Assembly: GCA_958295665.1 (NCBI GenBank)
Contig: OY282558.1
Coordinates: 116,240,838-116,304,837, forward strand
Direction of reading: 5' to 3'
Length of the DNA stretch: 64,000 nucleotides
From: Tipula vernalis
Lineage: Eukaryota > Arthropoda > Insecta > Diptera > Tipulidae
Shown: in pieces, positions 32,018-42,874 of the stretch
Layout: each line of letters begins with the position of its first letter
Position numbering within the stretch: position 1 is the first letter of the stretch
Translations under genes and position numbers: made by a program
Notes under the pieces: generated by a model
What the model was told of the DNA's origin: nothing
The model's input: the letters and a program-made list of their open reading frames with translations, nothing else
Databases searched by the model: none

Positions 32018-32636
32018 ATGAGTAGTAAATATCCAGACGATTATGATCGTCGCGGCTCTTGTTCAAGCAGCAGACGGCATAGTAGAAGTAGGTCGCGGTC
32101 ACAATCTTATTCTCCACCTATTACCACGAAACATAGAGACAGAAAACCTAGTAGAGAAGTAGAATTGTATTCCCCACCGCCAACTAAAAGCGACAGAGGC
32201 TATAGCAGTAAAGAAAAAGATCATTATGAAAAAACGGAAAAGACGAAGAAGTAGAGATTGTAAAAGTTTGGAGGATCCAAATATTTTTTCTTTGGTTCCT
32301 CCACCACCACCAATGATTACCAAAATCTCATTTGGTATGAAAAAGCCAACTGAACCTGCCAAACAACTCGGAATCCAAACGAAACTTGCCGCCCCAACTA
32401 AATTGGAACCGCCTAAGAAAATAAAAGTCGCTAGTGCATTTGCCAATGAAAGCGATGATGAGGAAGTTGAAGAAATGCCAGCTGAATGTCGTATGCGAAT
32501 GCGCAATATATGTAGGGCGTGATACATCCACATCGTCTAGACCAAATTCATTTGGAAAAACAAAACAGGGATTTTGCGATTTGAAAAAATGTTCGAACGA
32601 AGCCTAAAAAATCATTACGAAAAGGATAAAAGTTGA
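32018..32636 (+). pseudogene. PCNP-like (PEST-containing nuclear protein) intronless copy, frameshifted
   Basis: An uninterrupted stretch without introns encodes an N-terminal Arg/Ser-rich segment (SRSRSRSQSYSPP) starting at ATG 32,018, then, after a frame change near 32,215-32,270, PPPPPMITKISFGMKK and KVASAFANESDDEEVEEMPA with MRMRNIC. After a second shift near 32,512 it continues GRDTSTSSRPNSFGKTKQGF and, after a third near 32,584, MFERSLKNHYEKDKS with a stop at 32,634. The order K-I-F-, [42 protein letters not shown] and W-RN-KSH matches the vertebrate PCNP family. PCNP is a small nuclear protein, substrate of the NIRF/UHRF2 ligase, of unclear role. The absence of introns with three frameshifts suggests a decayed retrocopy; an alternative is sequencing indels in an intronless gene. 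There is no long poly(A). Confidence 0.8.
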
Positions 32637-33118
32637 ACATAAAAATCCAATCCAAGGGCTTACCAATCATTTTCATTATACTCTTAAACTATAATTCAAG
32701 AAACTTAAACTAGAGAAATATAAAAAAATGTCAACCCCAAATCCATTTTCCCGAACTTATTATAAATAAATTGTTTATTACAATTTTGGCCATTACACAA
32801 GTTTTTTCTAAAAACTGAATTAAGATCGATTAGACTGCTGTTTTTTTCTAAGCCCAAAAATCTCAGGATTTTGGCTACAAATAGTAGAGGCTCATAATTT
32901 CCCATGTTTTGATTACACCGAAAATTTTGATTTTTACGTTATGATATCTAATTCTTAGTGTAAACATAGATGAACTTGCGAGTATATGAGGCGTCCAACG
33001 AATTTAAAAAAATCATAACTCACTTAATTTAAATCGAAAACCTATAAAACACATGACGTTGATTTGTTTTCTGAGCATCTACATATATACAGTGTTCTAG
33101 AACAGGATCTGCACTTCT
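32637..33118. other. No gene recognised
   Basis: AT-rich spacer between the PCNP-like copy and the inverted-repeat element. Nothing else can be supported. Confidence 0.4.
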
Positions 33119-34260
33119 GAACTCACCTTCAAATTCACAAAGAGCTTCACAACTAAAAGTTAGTCGGTCTGCTTTTATTGGCTAATTTCAATATGGTTGA
33201 TTGGGGTGGATTTCATAGGATGGTCTGAAAAACTAAATATTGTCCCTTAGATGTAGTCATCCCTTAAATTTGCCTCACTTTATTATATTATTACATAGGT
33301 AAAATAAGATGAACAATTGATCACTGGAAGGCAAGTTTCAATACACTTTTCAGTAAGCTTCCAATCCACAACTTCCTTCCATCCAGGGGAATTCTAAAGG
33401 GCCTAAAATTAATCTAAGGCTTCAAAGCTTACTTATTCCGGTAATCAGCGAGTTGTTTTTCACATCGAAAGGAAGACAACTCAATGAATTTAGCAACAAA
33501 TTAGCGGTACCGTAAGAAAATAGTTACTGAAAATATTGAGTACCGTTCAGCACAGGCTGCGATTAAGAAAGAAATTGGATCGAAATATTATATAAGGCAG
33601 ATTTAACAAAATGACGGGTGGCCCTATCTTTAAAGCTTACTTCTGTTTTGCCCACATTCTCTTGAACCAGTATCTAACTATCACTGGCATTATTTAGAGA
33701 CATTTTGAAAATCGAGTTTTAAATAATTTATTTGAAAGTTTATTCGCTCTTATGTAGCGTTTCATCTGACAAAGATGAATTTTGAGATTAGAGTTTATCG
33801 TAAAGACATTTTAAAGCCATCAAATCAAAATTTTGATCCAAAATTAAAAATTTGTTAAATTTTTGTTGTTGCTTTCAACGTAATCTTTGATCTGATCCGA
33901 TCTAAAAAATGCGGCTAATATAAAAAAAATGAATCAAATGGAATAAAAAAATTTTAGAGATTATATTTTACCCGGCAAAACACTGTTTCTATCCATTGAA
34001 AAAATTGAATCAATTTTAAGGAAAAAATAAAGGAAACTCCCGGGAATTTTCGCGAACAACCCCGTAAAGCTGGGCTATCAAAGCTAACAATTGCTTAATG
34101 CCAATAGTTAGCTTTGATAGCTCAGCTTTAGTCGTCCTTTAGGGGGTTGTTCGCGAAAATTCCCGAGAGTTTCCTTTATTTTTTCCTTCTAGCTGTATAG
34201 CCAAAAGCAGACCGAATAACTTTTGTTTATGAAGCCCTTTGTGAATTTGAAGGTGAGTTC
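33119..34260. mobile_element. ~1.1-kb non-autonomous element with ~58-bp terminal inverted repeats
   Basis: The left end at 33,119, gaactcaccttcaaattcac followed by aaag-gcttcac-aactaaaagtt-gtcggtctgc, is the reverse complement of the right end at 34,201-34,260 (gcagaccgaataacttttg ... gtgaatttgaaggtgagttc), about 85% identical over 58 bp. The interior is AT-rich without a coding frame, but includes a second, nearly perfect hairpin just inside the right end. No target duplication could be recognised, so the superfamily is unknown. Confidence 0.75.
34020..34186. repeat. Near-perfect 167-bp foldback inside the element
   Basis: Left arm ggaaaaaataaaggaaactc then ccgggaattttcgcgaacaa pairs with the right arm ttgttcgcgaaaattcccg then gagtttcctttattttttcc. 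The inner part (gctatcaaagctaac / gttagctttgatagc) also pairs, leaving a loop of about 25 nt near 34,094-34,118. The right arm has about 12 extra bases. It is a snapback-type hairpin. Confidence 0.9.
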
Positions 34261-37187
34261 ATTGATTGGTTCTTTGCGTACTTTAGAAAGACCGTACATC
34301 TTTGTAGTAATACATTGTGTTTTCTTCAGTTCTTAGCAACAAGTTTATTTTGCCTGATCATTTGCAACATAAATTTGTTTGTACTAATGAAATACCAAAT
34401 TTTCTAAACTCCGTACAAATTGTTGTCTGATAAGAGCAAGTTAATTCTCCTAATATTCGGTTTTTTAATGAGTAACATCACCCTTATCAGCCTCCATTAA
34501 TTACACATCGGGATTGTCACATAAAAGTCGTTTAACTTTGTGAGTTTGTCGAATTTGTAGTATTCCTTATCCTTAGTCACACATTTATTTGTCAAGTTTT
34601 CGTTAAATTAAAATGTCTCAAAAAATTTACAAGAGTACTCCTGATACTGATCTGTATTGTCTCGTCTAATTTAGAAATGTCACTCTCTAAATCAGTTACA
34701 GTTCGAACATACAAAATAACATTTTTCATTATTTTACTGCATTCGTTTTCAATAGCTCTCGCGACAAGGTTGTTTCTTCCACAGAAGTGTGATATCGCGT
34801 TAGTGAAGAAATCTTGGAACTGGGCAGATCAATTTTGAAAATTTTTTCGGAAACTCTGCCTTTTTCTAAACCTTATGAAAAAATTCTTCATATTTATGGG
34901 TTTTGTTAGCGCCAATTATTTTCGTAAAATTTTTTTTAAAAGATCTCTTTTTTTCGAGAGCTCTGCGCTCAATATACCAAACTACCAGACTGCGCTCAAT
35001 ATACCATGTTAAATTGTGTCGGTAAATGTTGTGGTCTCTCGAATTTTTTTGTTGATAAAGACTAATTTCTGATAAATTTATTTTAACGAACATAATATAC
35101 GTAATGCATCAGAACTTTGGCTCATTTTGCTACTGCCAATTGTCGACACATTGTCTACATTGTCAACATTGTCTGCATTGTCGACGTCATTTTCGGATTG
35201 TCAACATACATTGTTTACGCAAGCCCCCAATTTATTAATTACTTCATGTAGACTACACGGCACAACACTAGTGGCAATTTACCGAAATATAGCCTTTATC
35301 TTAGAAATTCATGGTATGTACCAAGTTTTAATCATTTTTTATTTTGGTGTGCCTAAACTGTAAAGATATTTTGAATTGAGACTATAAGGTTTTGAATGGG
35401 CATACGAGGGGCTAATTAATGTTCAAATTATAACATAAACAACAAGATTGTGGTTTATGCTTGTTTTGGTTATATTTAAATACTTATGTACAATGATTGA
35501 TTTAATTTTCAATAATTTAATATGCTAGCAAATGGGGAATTACCATAGTAAATTTAGATATCCTTTTATGCATGACTATTTGAATTATGTCATCATCCCA
35601 ATGTTGATTTTCATAGCAATAGAATATATGTATAATGAGCACCATTTGATATGTATGTTAATTTTAAATGCAAAGGATTTCTAAGATAAAGGCCATATTT
35701 CGACAACTTGCAACATACCGACCGTCGTGAACTAGCACATTAATTAGCCCCTTTTATGCCCATTTGAAAACTATACAGCTCCAATTCGAGAGATTTTCAG
35801 TTTTCGCACACCACAATCAAAATGATTAAAACTGGGTAAATGCTAGCATACCGGTCATCGTGAAACTAGCACATTAATTAGCCTCTTGTATCCCTATTTA
35901 AAAAGTTTTAATGAAAATATATTTATTTTATTTAAATATGGGCTGGGCATAATGAGCAAAATGAGTAAAAGTTTTGACTGTGCATGGATATGATTTTAAT
36001 TACAATAAACTTATAAGAAGTTAACCAGCAAAGACCTTACATATTTAACCTGTACAATTTAACATATTTCAAAATATATTAGCAAAATTAATTTATAATT
36101 TATTTGAAGTTAATATTTCCGAAATTTTTAAGAGAATTTAATGTATTATACATATACATATATAGAATCTACTGTGCAGGTCGTATTAACGAATTATATT
36201 AATACAGCCAAAATTCCCTTACAAATGCTTCTTCGTCACAATCACACAAATCTATTCATGTGTAAGCCAATTTTAACAATTAACAATTTTTATTTTTTGT
36301 TTGTCTAATTTGAATTAATTAGTTACACGAATTAATTAATTAATTCAAATTAGATTAAAAAAAATGGTAATTATTAGAAAATTAATTTTGATAATTACAA
36401 CCTGTGTTTTGTTCGATTGCCCTCCGTTAAAATAATAACAAGAAAGACATATACTATCGACTACAAAAGGTGCTTATATATAACTCGTCGAGAGAAGAAA
36501 AGTTGTTATCAAGTCAAGTTATTTCATGCTAGGAATGCAGAAACCAGACACTGTTAGCCAAAAAAAAAAAAAAAAGAGATGTTTACGTTATTGTGGTACT
36601 ATAGTACTCCATATAAGCCGTCGCTCAGTCTGGTAGAGGTGTAATTGGTCGTGGGCTTGTACGATAGCGCTACAACACTACTATGATAGGGGAAAAGACA
36701 TCAATAAAATAGAATTACTACTCTCACTCTCATATAATAAATAATAATAAATAAAAAAAATTACAGACAACTTTTCTTTACGTTAAATAAACATGATTCA
36801 TTGATTGAAAATAAAAGAATAAATTAATTAATATAAAATTGGGGCTTCAAACAAATAAACCAAAATAAAATCACTATAGTAGTTTAACTGCTGTAATCGA
36901 AGTCAGATGAAAGCGCTCTCAATGTCCTTGGATACAACAAAATGAGCTTTTTGAAAATATTCTAAATTATAAAGAAAATACAATAATTAATTTATTATTA
37001 TTATTATTTGAAAAGAAAATTAAGTAATTAAGACAAACAATAATACCACTAATCCCCGGTAAAAAATTATCAAAAGATCCAACATTTAAAATCCCACATG
37101 TCCCACTCAAAACATTCTCGAAAAGGGTACAGCAGGTCGCTCTCATAGTAACCGGAATCAGTAGTTTGTAGCGATTCACCCAAATAA
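34261..37187. other. No gene recognised; several short repeats
   Basis: AT-rich DNA. A run of gtcnacattgtc units (cattgtctacattgtcaac) lies near 35,137-35,215. Related direct repeats around ctagcacattaattagcc occur near 35,732 and 35,867, with a similar inverted gggctaattaatg near 35,409. A palindrome of about 50 bp (ctaatttgaattaatta and its complement) is at 36,305-36,352. Near 36,617 gccgtcgctcagtctggtag resembles a tRNA D-arm. No coding exon supported. Confidence 0.4.
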
Positions 37188-37844
37188 CCATTACAAACTT
37201 GGCGGCACACATTCCACCTCGAATGTGTATTAGGTTGATTTTGACTTCGTGCTTGGCTGGACCAATCGCATTTAAACACACACAAAACAAAATATTAAAT
37301 CAAAATCAAAAATTGGTCTGTTCTCGATCTTGAACAAGGCATCACGTTGGATTTTGGTGTCGCCAGTTAAACATGTTTTTATTTGGCATAATTGTGGTGA
37401 GACAAAAAAAAATTAATAATGCTAATAAACGAAATTAAAAAATATTAAACTAGGTAAATTATGTGCGTTTTTTATTTACTCATTTTTGTGTTTACATAAT
37501 TAATTTATGGCGTTGTTAATAAATTTAACACGCAAATTATTAATTACGTAAACACAAAAATAAATAAATAAAGAACGCACATAATTTAATTAGTTCAATA
37601 TTTTTTAATTAATTTTATTAACATTATTAATTTGTTTGTCACCATTATTACGGCAAATTAAAACGTGGTCGGCGACCAAAGACCGACATGTTGCCTTGTT
37701 CAAGATCGAGAAGGGACTAATGTTTGATTTTGATTTAATTATTTTGTTTTGTGTGCGTTGTGATGCGATTGGTCCAGCCAAGCACGAAGGGGAAGTCAAT
37801 TGCATACACATTCGAGGTGGAATGTGTGCCGCCAAGTTTGTAAT
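37188..37844. repeat. ~660-bp inverted repeat (large palindrome)
   Basis: The left arm, attacaaacttggcggcaca onward, and the right arm, ending tgtgccgccaagtttgtaat, are reverse complements with about 85% identity. Paired landmarks are cttggctggaccaatcgcat/gcgattggtccagccaag, tcgatcttgaacaaggca/ttgccttgttcaagatcga, and gtgcgttttttatttact/ataaataaagaacgcac near the centre at about 37,516. The arms contain small frames that read similar strings (IGPAKHE, IRGGMCAAKFV) on opposite strands. They match no family I recognise. It may be a foldback element or an inverted duplication. Confidence 0.9.
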
Positions 37845-39023
37845 TTTTAATTCTCCTCCTTCTACAGGAGTTCTCCGCAAGTGAGTACCGCCTCCCTCCC
37901 CAAACATGTTCAGTCTGCGTGTTCGGAGACTGATATTTGATCAGCCGAGCAGGAGTGGGGTTCGCTCCATTGAAATGTCTTATCTCGTAAGATTCATGAG
38001 ACAGCGTGAAAGGGAGGAGAATGTGGTCAGTCGATGCTTGCGTCAGTAGCTGTGAAGGAGGATATACGTCGAGATGGGTATCTCTTATCTCGATGTCTTA
38101 TCAATAGCTGATGCGTACTACTAGTCTTCCCTCACTATCCACTGTAAAATTCCGACACAGGAATGGTAAAGTGACTAAGTTTTCATGTCAGGAAGCAAAG
38201 TTGTGACATGCCAGACCGTAAAATGAATTCTAAAGTATGGAGTCAGCGTTGGGGCCAGCCAAGACGTGTTGGCAGTATCCGCTTTCATGCCAGTCCCCCA
38301 CTCGACTGTGGCATTGGGTGGTGACTTGGGAAGTTATACGGCAGCAGTCGAAGCGAGTCTTGACTGTGGCCTTGTGGCTGGGTGGTCGCAAAATAAACAA
38401 ACTAAAAAATGTTTATTAAAAATAAGCTAAATGATTAAAAAAAAAATGAACCCGAAAAAAATTAAAAAATAAAATGTGGTGGTGACAAATTTACAATAAT
38501 TTAAAAAAAATAATATTGAGGTGAGGGTGATTATACTCTTTCTTCTGTTGTTGTTGGTGGTGACAGTGGCGGTGATGGTTTTGATGCCGCTGCTCATCGA
38601 TCGTGATCGTGATGATGATGATAAAAGCGGTGATTATGGTGATGTTGCTGTTAATGCCGCTGCTGTTTGGTGGTGGTGCTGCTGCTCGCCTATGGTGGTC
38701 ATTATGGTGACGGCCATGACAAGGGCTGGGATCATGTTTGTATGATAATGGTGATAATGTTTGTCCCGTCGGTGCTGACGGTGGTAATAGTGCTGGCGGT
38801 AATGGGACGGTTTCCCTATTTTTGTTGGCTGCAATGATGATTAATGGTGACGTGATTATTTATTAAGACAAAACTGATGAATGAAAGCAAAATTTGTAAA
38901 ATACAGTAGCACCTCATATTGTAACATATGTAACATTGGCAAGCGGTTAAGCGAATGTTACATACATGATAGGCTTATCAACACAACCGATATCAAAAAG
39001 TATAAAGATCTATCTTTGAGGGA
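37845..39023. other. Higher-GC segment, no gene recognised
   Basis: 37,845-38,400 has clearly higher GC than its surroundings (for example tccctccccaaacatgttc, gcagcagtcgaagcgag), with no domain recognised; it could be the 5' UTR or leader of an unknown transposon. 38,520-38,780 is rich in GGT/GTG/GAT trinucleotides and generates low-complexity frames, which I do not regard as genes. 38,903-39,010 reads like a decayed repeat. Confidence 0.4.
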
Positions 39024-39692
39024 GTCTACAACCCTATTAAAGTTAGCCAAAAGTTTCCAATCGAAAGTAAAAAGTCGATAATGCAGAATATATTATTGAC
39101 ATTTCAGCCGAAAATAAATCAGCCTTTAGAGTGTCATGTCTGGAGATAGATTGCATTGATGTGACTTATCAATAGCTATCGCAGGAAAAAAATTCAGTTC
39201 AAGTTTCTCGTAAGAAATCTCGGAAAATTCTCCATCTCGAGACATAACACTCTAGAGGCTGAATTTATACAAATTTTCTAATAATTTTTGGAAAATCGAA
39301 TTTTCCGTATTGACAAATCACATAAAAACGATTCATCTGCAGATATACACTCTAGAGGCTGATTTTATTTCAGTTTTATGGATACTTCTGATTTTCCGAT
39401 ATTTTCTACGAATAGGTTAAGCAAAGTTTTACACGTAAAACTGTTATATTTAAATTTTTTTTTATTTAAATCCATCCTATTTACTTTCGGCTGATAACTA
39501 CTAAATTTTTTATTTTCGGCTAGAATGTTAATATGATAATCTGCATTATCGATTTTTTACTTTCGGCTGGGATTAGCCAGTCTGCATTACCATTTTTTTT
39601 TTAAACTTTCGGCTGGACTAACACAATCTGCATTATAGACTTTTCACTTTCGGCTGGCAACTTTCGGCTAACTTTAACAGTATGGGTCTACA
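39024..39692. mobile_element. 669-bp element with ~65-bp terminal inverted repeats and nested inner repeats
   Basis: The left end gtctacaaccctattaaagt then tagccaaaagtttccaatcg and gtaaaaagtcgataatgcaga (39,024-39,088) is complementary to the right end tctgcattatagacttttca then ctttcggctggcaactttcg ... ggtctaca (39,627-39,692). Inside, cagcctttagagtgtcatgtc (39,119-39,139) is complementary to gacataacactctagaggctg (39,241-39,261), and acactctagaggctga recurs near 39,348. The motif actttcggctgg recurs four times at the right side (39,482-39,660). There is no coding frame and no target duplication was found. Confidence 0.75.
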
Positions 39693-42128
39693 CCATCCTA
39701 TGAAACTGACCGTTTTTGGGTCGGTGAATTTAAACGAGGTCGCGCAAGTCATTTGTGACAACACTGATGAGTGATCGTAAAGTGAAGTTGAATGAGATTG
39801 TTGATATCGTAAACATTTTAAAAAAATATGTAGGAAAATACATTGCATGAACATTTGCAATTGAAAAAGCTTAAATAAAGATGGATGCAGCGTTCTCTCA
39901 AAACGCGAACTAGTAACCACTTCACAGCAATGTTTTATTTTCATGAAAATACTCCTTTACTATCATTCCAGTGTTAATTTCGCGCAATATTTTACTGGAA
40001 TAACCATTAAGCCAGAAATTTGTGGCAGAGACGCAACAATCCAACATATGATGAGTGGACATGCTGGATAATTTAGAAGATCTGAAATCTGTTATGAATT
40101 CATGCTTGTGAAATTTTTCCGAAAATCTTCCGAAAATGTTATGGTCATTCAGTATCGGTGTTAAACATTCCGTTTAAAAATTGCTGATTTCCTTAATACT
40201 GAAAAGCTCTAAGGCCATTAGTCTAATGATGATTCTCAGTTGTAGTCGGCTATTGCCAATAATTCTGGATATCTTCAAAAAATAAATTGGGGCTTTCGGG
40301 CTTGATATAAGGATTAAATATAAAGTCGTTGTTAAACGTTGATATTATTCAATGTCATAAATAGGATTTCATATTTTTCTATTTTCTATACGATTCCTAT
40401 AGAGGATGGGTACGAAAAAATCTTCACCATTTATATTCTTTACTATGGTGCTTACATTTTTTATATTCCATCCCCAGGAAAGCTTTAAGCATGAATTTTT
40501 ATCGAAAAAAGGCATCACGGTATTAGGCAAACAACCGAATAAAATTTCAGTTTATCCACCAATCATGGCTATCCGCATGAAGCTGTGATACAGATGCCCA
40601 GTTTTTTTACCTTTTTTACAAAACTAGCTCTATTCGATCCCCCAAATTATATAGAATAGAACGACTATTGTCCACTAACAATGGAGCATTTAACGAAGAA
40701 ATGAAATTTTTTGGGAAAAATGCCAAATTGAATAGCCCAACTTTTAAGCTTAATGTGATTGAATAAGTAAATGCCGTTTATTCAATTCATAGCTGAAAAA
40801 TAAGCTTCAAAATTCGTGCATATAGCGTACTCTGAATATTAAAATATCTGACCAAGAGTTTCAAATCATAGTTTTAATAATAAAATAAAATGTTTTATGA
40901 AAACTTAATTTAATCACCTCTTCCGCGTTCAATGTTAATATTGGTGAAAGCTCTAGTTAACTGTAGGTTCTTTTTGTCCGGTTCTTTCTAACTGTTTTGA
41001 AATTATGTTAATTTGTCTATTTCTCAACAAGACAAATAAAAAAAAACAATTTCAGATTTTAATGGTTGGCACTTTCGTTCTTACTTTCAATTTACACAAG
41101 GTGTAATAACCTTAAATCACAACAGTTAACTGTGCTAGTCATAGTAGACCGGTTACATAATAGAAACTTGCAACATTTTTCCAGTAGCTGGTATTTAAGT
41201 CTTATTCGCAATACCTACACCAACTTTCTAAAAATTTTTGCCCACAATAATGTACAACGTATTTTGATTGATAAGAAAGATAAGATTTCCTTCAGCCTTA
41301 TATCTATATAAAAACAAATAAACAAAACATTAAAAAAAATATTTCAATCATATTCAACAAAGTGAAAGAACATGACAACAAGTAACGCATCTCAAACTTT
41401 AAGACACAAAATAAAATGTAAGATTCCTGTAGATTCGTTTACTAAACCATCTCGCATCTTCTTCATACACAAAACATACACACGTCCGTATATGAACACA
41501 TCGCATTAATAATGTACCATTAAAAATTCATAAATTTTAGAATGTTTTGAGTCAAATTATTTCAACCAAAAAAAAAAAAAAAAAATGAAAATTTGACATT
41601 TCGATGACAGCCCCCCAAAAAAAGTATAGAGAAATCCGGAGGTCCATAGCTTAAATACAAAAAAAAAATAAAAAATGATTCATTCCCTCGCGTCTTCCAC
41701 ATAGATATATCGAGATTCATAAAACAAAGAAAAAATTATGTTAGATGAGGAATAGGTAAAGAAAAAAAAAATCTTATGACATGATCTTTCTGATGATGGT
41801 TGTGGAATGTTGGAACTTTAGAAAATGATATTTCGAACATTTAATACTTATTAGTGCACATAAAATTTGGTAATCACTTTGCAGTATTTATATACAGCGG
41901 CATTATCTTTTGAGCTTCAATTTATGGCTGTTGATTATATAGAGGTTTTGATTTATGATGGATTATGTATTAAGTCATATTCTTAGAACCGCAACCTTCG
42001 TGGTAAGAGTGCACACTCTTAACAATATTATTATAGTGATGAAATATGACCGATCAATAGTTTACCAACCTTGTAAGCGTACGACCACCCAATCACAACG
42101 TATATAGTTTCGACTAGACAAACTACTA

Positions 42129-42196
<68 letters not shown>

Positions 42197-42874
42197 CAAG
42201 CGTATAATTTTAGTCAACACAAGTAATTATTGTTATTACTTAAAAATCTAGTTAATTGTCTTGTGAATGTGTTAAAACACGCGACTTATATTATTATTTT
42301 ATACCTATTTTGCCAGCCATAATATTTTCCTATAAACTTCCATATTGTCTCGTTTGTCTTTTTTGCTTTTTTTTTTACATAAACAAAATTAACCCTTTCA
42401 TTCGGGATTATCACGATGACTAGACAACGGATATCATCACCGTATATTGTTTGGTATTGTTGAACATATTCATACACAGCTTTTTGTGTCTTTGTTATTT
42501 ATTTACAACATGTTTTGTGTTGCTTATCGTTTTATGGCATTTTTTTTTATGTGGATTGTATAGTTGAGGCAACTACAAAATTTTAACTATTGTTTGGTTA
42601 AAATGGAATATGAATTTATGTATAAACACTCACAGGTAACGTATAGCACATGCAATAAACAAATTAGTTTTCATTTCATTATGATGTTGGAATTGCGTTT
42701 TTGAACTTGTTACATTACACCGTGTTGTTGTTTTAGTTTTTTGTTTTTTTGTCAAATTAATGTTATTGGATTTGTACAATTACAGTTGGGCCATTGCAAT
42801 TTATTTATATGAACGGCTCAGCAATATGGAAATTTCAGATATTTGAGCTTTAGTAGATATTTATATACCAATTT
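39693..42874. other. No gene recognised; TA microsatellite
   Basis: AT-rich. A pure (TA)n run of about 60 bp occupies roughly 42,130-42,191. There is an A-run at 41,572-41,584. Short frames (for example at 40,406-40,588 and 41,066-41,311) have no recognisable domain and no exon signals. Confidence 0.4.
42130..42191. repeat. (TA)n microsatellite
   Basis: About 30 uninterrupted TA dinucleotides, flanked by tatgtaca and tatacatac. A typical length-variable simple repeat. Confidence 0.95.

Noticed and set aside
38521..38834. Open frames on both strands
   Set aside because: They come from a GGT/GTG/GAT-rich low-complexity stretch; no domain or splice signals.
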